NCBI RefSeq assembly: GCF_014050525.1
Contig: NZ_JACGAG010000002.1
Span: 62,001 to 126,000, forward strand
Direction of reading: 5' to 3'
From: Clostridium sp. cel8
Lineage (GTDB): Bacteria; Bacillota; Clostridia; Clostridiales; Clostridiaceae
Length of the DNA: 64,000 nucleotides
Shown here: piece by piece, positions 16,868 to 26,515 of the stretch
How positions within the stretch are numbered: the first letter of the stretch is position 1
Layout of the letters: each line of letters opens with the position of its first letter
Translations under genes and position numbers: made by a program
Notes under the pieces: generated by a model
What the model was told of the DNA's origin: nothing
Seen by the model: only the letters and a program-made list of their open reading frames with translations
Databases searched by the model: none

Positions 16868-16908
16868 AAAAAAATTCTTCAAGCAAATAATACCTGAAGA
16901 ATTTTTTA
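16868..16908. terminator. terminator after the cold-shock gene
   Basis: AAAATTCTTCA and TGAAGAATTTT arms, 13-nt loop, with an A tract on one side and a T tract on the other, so it can act in both directions. It lies 14 bp after the cold-shock gene's stop. Confidence 0.85.
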
Positions 16909-16921
16909 CTGCCGAATGATA

Positions 16922-17122
16922 TTAACCAATAATATTAATATTTTCTGCTTGAGGTCCCTTTTGTCCTTGAACTACATCATAAGAAACTTTTTGACCCTCT
17001 TCTAATGTCTTATATCCATCTACATTTATTTGAGAAAAGTGTGCGAAAACATCTTTTCCATCTTCTCCTGTGATAAATCCAAAACCTTTCTCTGCATTAA
17101 ACCATTTTACTGTACCAGTCAT
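16922..17122 (-). CDS. cspA: cold-shock domain RNA chaperone
   Basis: A 66-residue CspA-family protein, exactly the usual size. RNP1 (KGFGFI) and RNP2 (VFAHFS) nucleic-acid-binding motifs are intact, as is the [10 protein letters not shown] start. It binds single-stranded RNA and DNA to melt secondary structure during cold shock or growth. GGAGG precedes ATG 17122. A promoter at 17277-17305 implies an untranslated leader of about 150 nt, the long-leader arrangement typical of thermoregulated csp genes. Confidence 0.95.
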   Translation of the reverse strand: MTGTVKWFNAEKGFGFITGEDGKDVFAHFSQINVDGYKTLEEGQKVSYDVVQGQKGPQAENINIIG

Positions 17123-17276
17123 TTAATTTATACCTCCGAAATCTTATTTCCCTTAAACTCTCTGTAATAACACACCAATAAAATTTCGAATTTAACATAC
17201 TATATTATATAAAATAAGTACTAATTGAAATATATCTGTGTTTAAATTATTTACGGTTCATTTAAGTTACGGGGAT

Positions 17277-17305
17277 ATCATACCACTATCCAATAAATAA
17301 ATCAA
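17277..17305 (-). promoter_or_regulatory. probable promoter of the cold-shock gene
   Basis: On the - strand TTGATT (17305-17300), a 17-bp spacer, and TATGAT (17282-17277). Start of transcription near 17271 gives a leader of about 150 nt. Confidence 0.55.
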
Positions 17306-17427
17306 GTTGTTTTTCAATTTAATTTGCAATTAAAAATTTAAATATCAATATACCAATATTGTGCTATTATGATATACTTAGTTTTGGCAATATAAAAATG
17401 TACGGTACAGAAAGGATTTGACAGAAT

Positions 17428-18369
17428 TTGAACAAGGAAAATTTTTTTACAAACAGATACATAACTATATTACTTGCATCATTTTGCTGTATACTATGGG
17501 GAAGTGCCTATCCAGGAATAAAAATTGGTTATTCTTTATTTAAAATAACTTCCAATAATGTATCTTCTGAAATATCTTTTGCTGGATATAGATTTATAAT
17601 TGCAGGAATTATGGTTCTAGCTTGGGCTATGCTTTCTTCAAAAAGTCTATTTTCATTAAACTTAAAAAATATTTCAGAGCTTACAGCTTTAGGTCTTATC
17701 CAAACTACACTACAGTATATATTTTTTTACATAGGACTTTCAAATACAAGTGGTGTAAAAGGTTCAATAATAAATTCTACATCAACTTTTTTTAGTGTCC
17801 TACTTGCTCATTTTTTCTATACAAATGATAAAATAAATTTTAAAAAAGCATTTGGATGTATACTTGGATTTTTAGGAGTATTAATAGTAAATTTTGATCC
17901 TAGTTTATTTAATTTCACTTTCAAAATTAAAGGTGAAATGTTTATTATGATATCCGCTTTGGCATTTTCAATTTCTTCAATTTTTAGTAAAAAAATTTCA
18001 AAAGAAATAGATTCAGTCATAATATCCGGTTATCAATTAACAATAGGTGGAATTTTCCTACTTGTTATAGGTATTTCAAACAGAGGATATATAACACACT
18101 TTACAATAAATTCAACTATTATTTTATTATATCTATCTATGCTCTCAGCCCTTGCCTTTTCTATATGGACTACACTTTTGAAATACAACAAAGTAGGATC
18201 CATCGCTATTTTCAGTTTTTTAATACCTGTATCTGGTTCTATTTTATCATCAATATTTCTTAGGGAAAATATATTACACCTAAAAAATGCAATTGCACTT
18301 ATACTTGTATGTTTTGGTATATACATAGTCAATGCTTCATTAAAGCTTACCACAGAATCCAAAACTTAA
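17428..18369 (+). CDS. EamA/DMT-family transporter
   Basis: A 313-residue drug/metabolite transporter with ten predicted membrane helices in two EamA repeats (CCILWGSAYPGIKIGY starts the first; the second begins near GEMFIMISALAFSISSIFSKK). Such proteins export small metabolites such as amino acids; the substrate cannot be read from the sequence. The start is TTG 17428 with AAAGGA about 11 bases upstream. It is convergent with the nfo/OYE pair, 14 bp between stops. Confidence 0.85.
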   Translation: MNKENFFTNRYITILLASFCCILWGSAYPGIKIGYSLFKITSNNVSSEISFAGYRFIIAGIMVLAWAMLSSKSLFSLNLKNISELTALGLIQTTLQYIFFYIGLSNTSGVKGSIINSTSTFFSVLLAHFFYTNDKINFKKAFGCILGFLGVLIVNFDPSLFNFTFKIKGEMFIMISALAFSISSIFSKKISKEIDSVIISGYQLTIGGIFLLVIGISNRGYITHFTINSTIILLYLSMLSALAFSIWTTLLKYNKVGSIAIFSFLIPVSGSILSSIFLRENILHLKNAIALILVCFGIYIVNASLKLTTESKT

Positions 18370-18382
18370 ATATAAAAATTTT

Positions 18383-19288
18383 CTACAAATTCTCTTTCTC
18401 TATATCCTCTTTTATGTGCTCATTAAAAACTCCATCTTTAAGCATAGCTATTTCGTATTTATATGGAGCACATTTATCTCCATTTGATATTTTAAAATGT
18501 GGCGTTTCAAGTATTTTAGGAATATCACTTAATACATCATGATTAGCTATATAACATAGAGCATCAAATCCAATACTTCCAAAACCTATCATTTCATGTC
18601 TGTCTTTTCTCGATCCCATTGGATTTTTACTGTCATTTAAATGTACTACCTTCAATCTATCAAGTCCTATTATGTCATCAAATTCTTTAAGCACTCCATC
18701 AAAATCATCCACTATATTATAACCAGCATCATTAATATGGCAAGTATCAAGACAAACTCCTATCTTCTCATTTAATTCAACACCATCTATTATTTTTGCA
18801 ATTTCATCAAATCTACTTCCACATTCAGATCCTTTTCCTGCCATAGTTTCAAGAGCAATGTTTACAGTCTGATCCTTTGTTAAAACCTCATTTAGTCCTT
18901 TTATTATCTGCTTTATACCTGCATCTACTCCTGCTCCAACATGAGCTCCTGGGTGAAGCACAATATTTTTTACATTGTGAATTGCACTTGCTCTATCTAT
19001 TTCTTCTTTCAAAAAGTCAACTCCAAGTTGAAAAGTTTTTGGTTTTATACTATTTCCTATATTTATTATATAAGGTGCATGAACTACTATTTCTGAAATT
19101 CCACTTTCACTCATTTTACAAGTTGCTTCTTCTATTTTAAACTCATTTAAATCTTTTCTTAAAGTGCTTCTAGGAGCTCCCGTATATATCATAAAGGTAT
19201 CTGCGCCATAAGATATAGCTTCTTTTACAGATCCTAAAAGCATCTCTTTACCACTCATTGAAACATGAGAACCTATTTTTTTAATCAT
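18383..19288 (-). CDS. nfo: deoxyribonuclease IV (AP endonuclease)
   Basis: Endonuclease IV cleaves 5' to abasic sites in base-excision repair using three zinc ions. The 301-residue protein starts [16 protein letters not shown] and keeps the zinc-ligand motifs [38 protein letters not shown] and LETPHF, so the trinuclear site looks complete. ATG 19288 overlaps the stop of the upstream oxidoreductase gene by 8 bp, pointing to coupled translation; an upstream extension in that frame only covers the other gene. Confidence 0.93.
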   Translation of the reverse strand: MIKKIGSHVSMSGKEMLLGSVKEAISYGADTFMIYTGAPRSTLRKDLNEFKIEEATCKMSESGISEIVVHAPYIINIGNSIKPKTFQLGVDFLKEEIDRASAIHNVKNIVLHPGAHVGAGVDAGIKQIIKGLNEVLTKDQTVNIALETMAGKGSECGSRFDEIAKIIDGVELNEKIGVCLDTCHINDAGYNIVDDFDGVLKEFDDIIGLDRLKVVHLNDSKNPMGSRKDRHEMIGFGSIGFDALCYIANHDVLSDIPKILETPHFKISNGDKCAPYKYEIAMLKDGVFNEHIKEDIEKENL

Positions 19289-20282
19289 TGATAATTTCCA
19301 TAGCCTTTCTGGCCCAATTGGAATCTCTATATATTGCACGTCCTACACCAATTAAGTCCGCTTTTTTTTCAGAAAGAATACTCTCTGCTGAAGAAACTTT
19401 AGTAATTCCACCAGTTACGATTACAGGAATAGATATGGCTTCCTTAACTTCCTTTGAAAGATCTGCAAAATATCCCTCTTTATTTACCCCAGGTAAAGTA
19501 TATCTACACAATCCTCCTGAAATATCAATTACATCTACTCCACATTTTTCAAATTCTACAGCTGCAATTTTACTATCCTCCACAGTTGTTCCACCTTCTA
19601 AGTAATCAGCTGCACCTAATCTCAAAAAAATAGGAAAATCTTCACCAACTAATCTTCTAACTTCTCTTATAATTTCAAGATGAATTCTAATTCTTCCTTT
19701 TAAATCTCCACCATATTCATCAGATCTCTTGTTTGTAATTGGGGACATGAATTGATTTAAAAGATATCCATGGGCAGAATGAATTTCCACTCCGTCAAAT
19801 CCAGCCTTTTTTACCCTAAGTGCAGCTTTTCCAAATTGCTCTATTATATCATTGATTTCAGCTTTAGTAAGCTCTCTTGGCATTTCTGCAGTATCTTTAG
19901 ATGGATTTTTCACACTTGATGGCCCAACTACATCCATTCCAGTAACAGATTGCATAGCTGTGCTTCCGGCATGATTAATTTGCATTATAGTTTTAGAACC
20001 ATTTTTATGAATAATACCAGACAATTTTTTAAGATCATCTACAAAATCATCATTTGCAATAGACAATTGATTATTGTTTGCCTTTCCCTGCTGTGACACA
20101 AAGCTATGCTCAATTATTACAAGTCCAATAAATCCTCCTTTTGATTTTTCATCATAATAATTTAAAATATCTTTACTTATCCTTCCGTCATCTTCTGACT
20201 TTGAAGTTGCCATAGGTGGCATTACCAATCTATTTTTGAGTTCTATCTTTTTAGTCTTTAATGGTTTATTTAAATAACTCAT
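19281..20282 (-). CDS. old yellow enzyme family NADH:flavin oxidoreductase
   Basis: A 333-residue TIM-barrel FMN protein. [55 protein letters not shown] and [11 protein letters not shown] are the standard OYE signatures, including the HSAH substrate-binding pair. It lacks the extra FeS and FAD domains of 2,4-dienoyl-CoA reductase, so it is a short NamA/YqjM-like enzyme reducing activated alkenes or nitro compounds. It precedes nfo with an 8-bp overlap. Confidence 0.9.
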   Translation of the reverse strand: MSYLNKPLKTKKIELKNRLVMPPMATSKSEDDGRISKDILNYYDEKSKGGFIGLVIIEHSFVSQQGKANNNQLSIANDDFVDDLKKLSGIIHKNGSKTIMQINHAGSTAMQSVTGMDVVGPSSVKNPSKDTAEMPRELTKAEINDIIEQFGKAALRVKKAGFDGVEIHSAHGYLLNQFMSPITNKRSDEYGGDLKGRIRIHLEIIREVRRLVGEDFPIFLRLGAADYLEGGTTVEDSKIAAVEFEKCGVDVIDISGGLCRYTLPGVNKEGYFADLSKEVKEAISIPVIVTGGITKVSSAESILSEKKADLIGVGRAIYRDSNWARKAMEIIND

Positions 20283-20339
20283 TAAAATTCTCCTCCCATC
20301 TTATAAAATTAAAGCTTCAAGTGAATATACTATTTAAAA

Positions 20340-20393
20340 CAAAGCCATAGGAGTAAAACTATATATAGTTTCCTATAGCTTTGAATTTTAACT
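20340..20393 (-). terminator. terminator after htpG
   Basis: On the - strand CAAAGC.ATAGGA pairs with TCCTAT.GCTTTG around an inner AAACTATATATAGTTT palindrome, followed by TTTT. It lies 25 bp after the htpG stop. Confidence 0.8.
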
Positions 20394-20417
20394 TTATATT
20401 CAAGATATTCAAGTTTT

Positions 20418-22295
20418 CTATTTAATCAAAGAACAAACATCATTTGCAAATTGGACTGGATCTTCTACTGGAAGTCCTTCAATCAATAGTGCCTGATTGT
20501 AAAGTACGTTTGAATACATCTTAAGTTTATCTTTGTCTTCTTCAAACGCCTTTTTCATAGCTTGAAACATCTCATGATTTGTGTTTATTTCAAGTATCTT
20601 TTCAGCCTTAATATCCTGATTATTGTTAGGCATTGTCTTTAATATCTTTTCCATTTCAATTGACAATTCGCCTTCATTTGAAAGACATACAGGATGTGTT
20701 TTTAGTCTATTTGAAGCTCTAACTTCTTTTACTTTTCCATTTAATGCTTCTTTCATAAATTCAAATAGATCTTTATTTTCTTCAGTTTCCTTCTTGCTTT
20801 CCTTATCATCTGAATCAAATCCTAAATCCTTACTTGAAACAGATTTGAACTCTTTTTCTTTGTATTTCATAAGCATTTTAATTGCAAACTCATCAATCTC
20901 ATCAGTAAAATACAATATTTCATAATCCTTATCTTTTACAAGCTCTGTCTGAGGCAATTTATCAATTTTATCTATAGTTTCTCCAGCTGCATAGTATATA
21001 TATTTCTGGTCATCTTTCATGCGTGAAACATATTCATCAAGACTTACAAGTTTTTTCTCTTTAGAAGAATAGAACATCAATAAATCTTGAAGCACTTCCT
21101 TATTTACTCCAAAGTCAGAATAAACGCCATATTTAAGCTGTCTTCCAAAGTTCTTGTAAAACTCAATATATTTATCACGATCATTTTTCATCATAAGTAA
21201 TAGTTCACTTTTTATTTTCTCTTTTATTTTCTTCGAAATAAATTTAAGCTGTCTATCATGCTGCAAAAGTTCTCTTGATATGTTTAAAGAAAGGTCTGCA
21301 GAATCAACTAATCCTTGAACAAAACTAAAATAATCTGGAAGCAAATCTGCACACTTTTCCATTATCAATACTCCATTTGAATATAGCTCAAGTCCTTTTT
21401 CAAATTCCTTTGTATAAAAATCATATGGTGCCCTTGCTGGAATATACATAAGAGTTTTGTAACTTACTACTCCTTCTACACTTGAATGTATTACTCTTAA
21501 AGGTTTTTCATATCCAAAGTGTTTATCCATGTAAAATCGATCATATTCCTCAGGTTTTATTTCATTTTTATTTTTTCTCCAAATAGGCACCATACTATTT
21601 AAAATTTCATCTTCAAAATAATCTTCATATTCCTTTTCGTTATCTTTTTTTGGTCTACTCTTTTTAACCATCATCTTTATTGGGTATTTTATAAAATCAG
21701 AATACTTTTTTACAAGTGCCTTAATTTTATATTCTTCTAAAAATTCATCATATTTTTCATCTTCTGTATTCTCTTTGATTTTTAATATAACCTCAGTACC
21801 AACAGATTCCTTATCACAAGGTTCTATATCATAACCATCTATTCCAGATGCTTCCCACTTATATGCAGTATCTGAATTAATAGCACGACTTTTTACAGTT
21901 ACAACATCAGATACCATAAATGCAGAATAAAAACCTACTCCAAATTGCCCTATAATATCCACACCATCTTTTAACTCATTCTCATTTTTAAATGTAAATG
22001 AGCCACTTTTTGCAATAGTTCCAAGATTATTTTCAAGCTCATCCTTTGTCATGCCTATACCAGTATCTAAAACTGTAAGTGTTCTATTTTTCTTATCCAC
22101 AGAAATTCTTATATAAAAGTCTTCCTTGTTAAAATTGATATTTTCATCAACTAATGACTTGTAATAACTCTTATCAATGGCATCACTTGCATTTGATATT
22201 AATTCTCTTAAAAATATTTCCTTATTTGTGTAAATTGAATTGATCATTAAATCAAGTAATCTTTTTGACTCTGCCTTAAATTGTTTTTTAGCCAT
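20418..22295 (-). CDS. htpG: HSP90-family chaperone HtpG
   Basis: 625 residues from ATG 22295 ([14 protein letters not shown]), chosen for AAAGGA upstream; an extra in-frame start 21 bp upstream is less likely. The GHKL ATPase domain shows [35 protein letters not shown] and [13 protein letters not shown]. The middle domain has NISRELLQ with the catalytic Arg, and the C-terminal dimerisation domain ends [13 protein letters not shown]. It is an ATP-dependent cytoplasmic chaperone. It is monocistronic, with a CIRCE operator at its promoter and a hairpin in its leader. Confidence 0.96.
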   Translation of the reverse strand: MAKKQFKAESKRLLDLMINSIYTNKEIFLRELISNASDAIDKSYYKSLVDENINFNKEDFYIRISVDKKNRTLTVLDTGIGMTKDELENNLGTIAKSGSFTFKNENELKDGVDIIGQFGVGFYSAFMVSDVVTVKSRAINSDTAYKWEASGIDGYDIEPCDKESVGTEVILKIKENTEDEKYDEFLEEYKIKALVKKYSDFIKYPIKMMVKKSRPKKDNEKEYEDYFEDEILNSMVPIWRKNKNEIKPEEYDRFYMDKHFGYEKPLRVIHSSVEGVVSYKTLMYIPARAPYDFYTKEFEKGLELYSNGVLIMEKCADLLPDYFSFVQGLVDSADLSLNISRELLQHDRQLKFISKKIKEKIKSELLLMMKNDRDKYIEFYKNFGRQLKYGVYSDFGVNKEVLQDLLMFYSSKEKKLVSLDEYVSRMKDDQKYIYYAAGETIDKIDKLPQTELVKDKDYEILYFTDEIDEFAIKMLMKYKEKEFKSVSSKDLGFDSDDKESKKETEENKDLFEFMKEALNGKVKEVRASNRLKTHPVCLSNEGELSIEMEKILKTMPNNNQDIKAEKILEINTNHEMFQAMKKAFEEDKDKLKMYSNVLYNQALLIEGLPVEDPVQFANDVCSLIK

Positions 22296-22390
22296 TTTAT
22301 CATTTCCTTTCATCAATAATTAAAGTAATAAAAATAACTTTTATAATAAATTTCCAATATATTATTGTATATAACGAATAATCTTAATAA

Positions 22391-22421
22391 AACCACGCTT
22401 ATTTTAACAATTAGCATGGTT
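22391..22421. other. hairpin in the htpG leader
   Basis: AACCATGCT and AGCGTGGTT (- strand) form a 9-bp stem with one G-U pair around a 13-nt loop, then TTTTATT. It lies between the predicted htpG start of transcription (about 22465) and the start codon, so it may be an RNA-stabilising or attenuating structure. Confidence 0.4.
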
Positions 22422-22440
22422 ATTAGTCAATTACTTTTTG

Positions 22441-22467
22441 TTAGCACTTACAATAACTGAGTGCTAA
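22441..22467 (-). promoter_or_regulatory. CIRCE operator (HrcA-binding site)
   Basis: Nine-base arms TTAGCACTT and GAGTGCTAA separated by 9 bp match the CIRCE consensus TTAGCACTC-N9-GAGTGCTAA with one mismatch. It covers the predicted +1 of htpG, so HrcA binding would block initiation. Confidence 0.88.
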
Positions 22468-22471
22468 TTTT

Positions 22472-22499
22472 ATTTTAGCAATTATTTTATCTTTGTCAA
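22472..22499 (-). promoter_or_regulatory. sigma-A promoter of htpG
   Basis: On the - strand TTGACA (22499-22494), a 16-bp spacer and TAAAAT (22477-22472), immediately upstream of the CIRCE element. Confidence 0.8.
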
Positions 22500-22501
22500 G
22501 T

Positions 22502-22536
22502 AAGTACTTTAATTATACAAATTAATTAAAGTACTT
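22502..22536 (-). terminator. terminator after the D-2-hydroxyacid dehydrogenase gene
   Basis: Perfect 14-bp arms AAGTACTTTAATTA and TAATTAAAGTACTT with a 7-nt loop, 10 bp after the dehydrogenase stop and just before the htpG -35 box. Confidence 0.75.
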
Positions 22537-22546
22537 TTAATATTTA

Positions 22547-23530
22547 TTATAAATTAATTTCCCAAGGATTTGTTTTTCCTTCCATAAAATAAATACAACT
22601 TAAAATAGAATTTTCAACCATATCAGATACTGCCTGATCTGTATAGAAAGCTGTATGCGGTGTAACAATTACATTAGGATATGATTTTAAAATAGCCATT
22701 TCTCTATTTTTAAGTACCTCACATTTCTTGTCATTATAGTACAATCCGCTTTCCCCTTCAATGACATCGAGAGCAGCTCCACCAATCTTTCCCTGTTCAA
22801 TTCCATCAATTAAATCGGATGTATTTATAATGGATCCCCTTGCTGTATTTACAATAATTACTCCTTTTTTCATCATTTTTATACTATCTTTATTAATCAT
22901 GTGATAGTTATCTTTTGTTCCAGGAACATGAATAGTTATAACATCACTATTTTTGAAAATATCATCTAATTTTACATAACGCAAGTACTTTTTTGCTTCT
23001 TCATTTTCATAAAGATCATAACCTAGTATATTACATCCAAAACTGCTCAAATGCTTTGCAACTGTTCTTCCAATTTTCCCAGTTCCAATAATTCCAATAG
23101 TTAAATTGTGTATTTCTTTTCCCTGCACACCTTTTAACGAATAATCCTGTACACTACTGCGTTGCATTATAGCTTTAAGTTTTCTTGTAGCCATAAGGAT
23201 TAACATTACAGCATAGTCTGCTACACTATCTGTAGAATAAGTTACATTTCCAACACTAATTCCTAGTTCTTTAGCTCTTTTAACATCTATATGATCATAC
23301 CCAATTGTTCTAGTAGATATATATTTTACTCCAACTTCATGAAACTTTTCTATAAGCTCACTGTTCATTGGAGTTGTAATTACACTAATACATTCAAAAC
23401 CTCTTGCAAGCTCAGCTGTTTCTAAAGTTGGTTGGCTTTTACACAATTTTATATTAATATTATATTTTTTACTAAATTTTTTAAAATATTCAGTTTCATC
23501 TGATCTATAATTATACACTAACATTTTCAT
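22547..23530 (-). CDS. D-2-hydroxyacid dehydrogenase (D-lactate dehydrogenase-like)
   Basis: About 327 residues from ATG 23530 (MKMLVYNYRSDETEYF), with AAAGGAAG upstream. It has the NAD-binding motif GIIGTGKIGRTVAKHL, followed by the Asp of LGYDLYENEEA that favours NADH, and the catalytic Arg/Glu/His regions in VNTARGSI, GAALDVIEGE and VTPHTAFYTDQA. The YISTRTIGYDHID segment is characteristic of the D-lactate dehydrogenase/VanH branch. It probably reduces pyruvate to D-lactate as a fermentation sink. Single gene with its own terminator. Confidence 0.88.
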   Translation of the reverse strand: MKMLVYNYRSDETEYFKKFSKKYNINIKLCKSQPTLETAELARGFECISVITTPMNSELIEKFHEVGVKYISTRTIGYDHIDVKRAKELGISVGNVTYSTDSVADYAVMLILMATRKLKAIMQRSSVQDYSLKGVQGKEIHNLTIGIIGTGKIGRTVAKHLSSFGCNILGYDLYENEEAKKYLRYVKLDDIFKNSDVITIHVPGTKDNYHMINKDSIKMMKKGVIIVNTARGSIINTSDLIDGIEQGKIGGAALDVIEGESGLYYNDKKCEVLKNREMAILKSYPNVIVTPHTAFYTDQAVSDMVENSILSCIYFMEGKTNPWEINL

Positions 23531-23732
23531 TAATCTATTACTTCCTTTCATACTTATCATATTTTTACTTACTAAATATAACTTCTATTTTATTTTTCTT
23601 ATCTATATTCTATCATAATTTATGCCAATGTCTAATTTTATGAATGTAATTATTTAACATCTAATATATCTTTTCTATAAATCTACTATATTTGATATAA
23701 TAGTATATGTTTATATGAAGGGAGGAAATTTT

Positions 23733-24389
23733 ATGTCTTTATTAAGCTTTAAAAATGTATCATATAAAAACAATGAAAGAAGCATATTAAAGAACATATC
23801 TTTAGAAGTTAATTCTGGTGACTTTATTTCCGTAATAGGACCTTCAGGTAGTGGTAAAAGCACATTTTTCAAATTATGTTGTCAACTTATAAGTCCAACA
23901 AGTGGTGACATAACTTACAAGAATAAGTCATATACTGCCTATGATCCTATAAAATGGAGAAAACAAATAGCTTATTGCTTTCAAACTCCTTGCCTCTTTG
24001 GGAAAACTGTAATGGACAATCTAGAATTTCCTTTTTCTATAAGAAATAAGGCTTTAGATTTAGAAATAATAAACAAGCTTCTAAAACTTTTTATGATGGA
24101 CAGTAAATATCTATCAAGAAATATAGCTAACCTTTCAGGTGGAGAGAAACAGAGAATTTCTCTAATTAGAACGTTAATTTTCAATCCAGAAATTCTTCTT
24201 TTAGACGAAGTTACATCTGCACTTGATGAAAAAAACACATCTATAGTTGAAAAAGTAATTAAATCTTTAAATGATAATGGAACAACAATTTTGTGGATAA
24301 CTCACAATTCTAAACAAAGCAGAAAATATGCAAATAAAATCATGACAATTGAAAATGGTAGATTAAAATCCTTGGAGGTATTAAAATGA
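23733..24389 (+). CDS. fetA: ABC transporter ATP-binding protein, FetA-like
   Basis: 218 residues from ATG 23733, placed after GGGAGG (an ATG 18 bp upstream lies before it). Walker A GPSGSGKST, Q-loop in AYCFQTP, signature LSGGEKQR, Walker B EILLLDEVTSALD and switch His in WITHNSKQ are all present. Its 3' end overlaps the permease start by 4 bp (ATGA). The pair matches FetA-FetB (YbbL-YbbM), implicated in iron export and resistance to oxidative stress. Upstream TATAAT at about 23697-23702 is a likely -10 box. Confidence 0.85.
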   Translation: MSLLSFKNVSYKNNERSILKNISLEVNSGDFISVIGPSGSGKSTFFKLCCQLISPTSGDITYKNKSYTAYDPIKWRKQIAYCFQTPCLFGKTVMDNLEFPFSIRNKALDLEIINKLLKLFMMDSKYLSRNIANLSGGEKQRISLIRTLIFNPEILLLDEVTSALDEKNTSIVEKVIKSLNDNGTTILWITHNSKQSRKYANKIMTIENGRLKSLEVLK

Positions 24390-25150
24390 ACGGTGCTGCA
24401 GATATAAGTATATATTCCCTTTTTTTCTCAACACTTCTTGTGTTGATTTCTCTTATATTCTCTTATTCTCAAAAGCTAGAACTTGAAAAAGACATAATAG
24501 TAAGTATATTAAGAGCTGTAATACAGCTGTTTATTATGGGTTACTTATTGAATTATATATTTGGATTAAAAAATGTATTTTTCACTACATTTTTATTAAT
24601 ATTCATGATAATAAATGCTGCATATAATGCGTCAAAACGTGGTGATAAAATAAAAAATGTATTTATTATATCCCTCATGTCCATATCTGTTGGAACAATT
24701 ATAACTTTATCTATTCTTTTGTCTTTAGGAATCATAAAATATGAGCCTTACCAAGTAATACCTATAGGAGGAATGATTATAAGTAATTCTATGGTAAGCC
24801 TTGGACTAAGCTTTAAACAAATTAAATACAATTTTAAAAATAAAAAAGATGAAGTTGAAACCAAACTCTGTCTTGGATCAAATATTTATCAAGCATCTTC
24901 AAATATAATAAAAGATTCTATTAAAGTTGGAATGATTCCCACTATAGACTCAGCTAAAACCCTTGGAATAGTATCTCTTCCAGGTATGATGACAGGGCTT
25001 ATTTTAGCTGGTACATCACCTATAAGTGCTGTTAAATATCAAATAATAGTTACATTTATGATGCTATCTGCAACATCTATAACCTCATTTACTGCATGCT
25101 ATTTAAGCTACAAAAAATTTTTTAACGACAAAAAACAATTAATTCAATAA
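24386..25150 (+). CDS. fetB: ABC transporter permease, FetB/UPF0014 family
   Basis: A 254-residue membrane protein of the UPF0014 family: LRAVIQLFIMGYLLNYIF, IPIGGMIISNSMVSLGLSF and GIVSLPGMMTGLILAGTSPISAVKYQI are the family's signature segments. Seven or so helices. It forms the membrane part of the FetAB exporter with the preceding ATPase, to which it is translationally coupled. Convergent with the ROK regulator. Confidence 0.88.
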   Translation: MNGAADISIYSLFFSTLLVLISLIFSYSQKLELEKDIIVSILRAVIQLFIMGYLLNYIFGLKNVFFTTFLLIFMIINAAYNASKRGDKIKNVFIISLMSISVGTIITLSILLSLGIIKYEPYQVIPIGGMIISNSMVSLGLSFKQIKYNFKNKKDEVETKLCLGSNIYQASSNIIKDSIKVGMIPTIDSAKTLGIVSLPGMMTGLILAGTSPISAVKYQIIVTFMMLSATSITSFTACYLSYKKFFNDKKQLIQ

Positions 25151-25168
25151 TCTATAAACTTTTTAAAT

Positions 25169-26347
25169 TTACAATACATTATCATTTATAAAAAATACAT
25201 CTTCCATAGGCAGCAATACTGCTCCCAATATTGCTGCATTTTCTCCCAATCTAGAAAATGTAATATTACATTCATCTTTATCATAAAAGCTATTATTTTG
25301 AAATACAGTTTCTATTAGCTTTTTTTCTATGAACTTTTTGTATGAGAATATTTCTCCTCCTATAACTATATTTCTAGGATCAATAGTTAAAATTATATTT
25401 TTAATACCTTCAGCCAGAAAGTCAATATATGTATCTAATATTAATTGTGCTTTTTTATTGTACAAAGTCATTTCCATAAAATCATCTAAACTTTTATTAT
25501 AATCATCAAATGCATTTCTGTATTCGTCAATCAATGATTTTCTTGAAGCATATAACTCCCAACAGCCTCTTCTCCCACAATTGCACTTCTTCCCATTTTT
25601 TACAATAGTCATATGTCCAAACTCTCCAGCACGTTTATTAAATCCCTTATAAAGATTATTTCCTATAACTATTCCAGTACCAATTCCCTCTGTAATTGAT
25701 ATGAATATTAGACTATCTTTTACATGACTAAAATTGATAAATGACTCTGCATAAGCCGAGGCATTTGCCTCATTTTCTATGTAAATTGGGAACTGAAAAT
25801 AATCTTTAAATGTACTAAAATTTATATTTCTAAATCCTAAGTTTGGCACGTTTCTTAAAAGCATCTTTTTTTCATCAACTGTACCAGGTAGTGAAAAGCC
25901 TATTCCCAGTACTTTTTCACATGGTATATTAAAATTATCTACTATACTTTTTATTGAATTTGATACTTTCAAAATTATGTCCTTAAAATCATGTAATTTA
26001 TCTGGCATATTAAAATTTACTTCATGAATTATATCAAGTTTTAAATTTGTCATTATAATTCTAACTTTGTCTTTAGTTATCCATACCCCAAATGAATATC
26101 TAGAATCTGGAAGAAATTTTATAATAGTTGGCTTTCTTCCACCTGTAGATTCTGCCACACCAGCTTCTTGTAAAAGTCCTTGCTGTATCAGTTGATTGGT
26201 ATTACTTATAACTGTTGGAATACTTATATTAAGTCTTGAAGATATATCCTGCTTTGTAAGTTGCCCATTTCTATATAATAAATTCAATATCTTTTTTTGA
26301 TTCAATATTCGTATTGTTTCTTGATCTACTGACTTTAATTTACTCAT
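25169..26347 (-). CDS. ROK-family transcriptional regulator (XylR/NagC type)
   Basis: 392 residues from ATG 26347 (MSKLKSVDQETIRIL). A winged helix-turn-helix (about 12-75; NGQLTKQDISSRLNISIPTV) precedes a ROK sugar-sensing domain with the zinc motif CNCGRRGCWELYAS and the sugar-binding ENEANASAYAE. It ends with a glycine-rich nucleotide-like region. Most such proteins repress sugar operons and release DNA on binding the sugar. It directly follows the isomerase gene (strong terminator between), so the likely target is the 26.5-32.8 kb sugar operon. Inducer unknown. Confidence 0.88.
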   Translation of the reverse strand: MSKLKSVDQETIRILNQKKILNLLYRNGQLTKQDISSRLNISIPTVISNTNQLIQQGLLQEAGVAESTGGRKPTIIKFLPDSRYSFGVWITKDKVRIIMTNLKLDIIHEVNFNMPDKLHDFKDIILKVSNSIKSIVDNFNIPCEKVLGIGFSLPGTVDEKKMLLRNVPNLGFRNINFSTFKDYFQFPIYIENEANASAYAESFINFSHVKDSLIFISITEGIGTGIVIGNNLYKGFNKRAGEFGHMTIVKNGKKCNCGRRGCWELYASRKSLIDEYRNAFDDYNKSLDDFMEMTLYNKKAQLILDTYIDFLAEGIKNIILTIDPRNIVIGGEIFSYKKFIEKKLIETVFQNNSFYDKDECNITFSRLGENAAILGAVLLPMEDVFFINDNVL

Positions 26348-26438
26348 ATAATTAGTACCACCATTCAAATTTAAAATTAACATTATAATAATTTAGTATA
26401 TCATTAATTTGTCCAATGTTTAATAAATTTTCATAAAT

Positions 26439-26481
26439 AATATTAGAGTAGATAAGTGTGTAACCTATCTACTCTAATATT
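26439..26481 (-). terminator. terminator of the sugar operon
   Basis: Perfect 16-bp arms (AATATTAGAGTAGATA and its complement at 26466-26481), 11-nt loop, about 35 bp after the isomerase stop. U-rich sequence follows on the - strand. Confidence 0.88.
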
Positions 26482-26515
26482 AACAAAATATTGCTATATA
26501 AAGTACAACTTTTAA

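Noticed and set aside
18877-19140. Long + strand ORF inside nfo, and similar ORFs within htpG, the isomerase, M16 peptidase, ABC permeases and glucoamylase
   Set aside because: These are antisense shadows of clear genes on the other strand, with no ribosome sites or family motifs.
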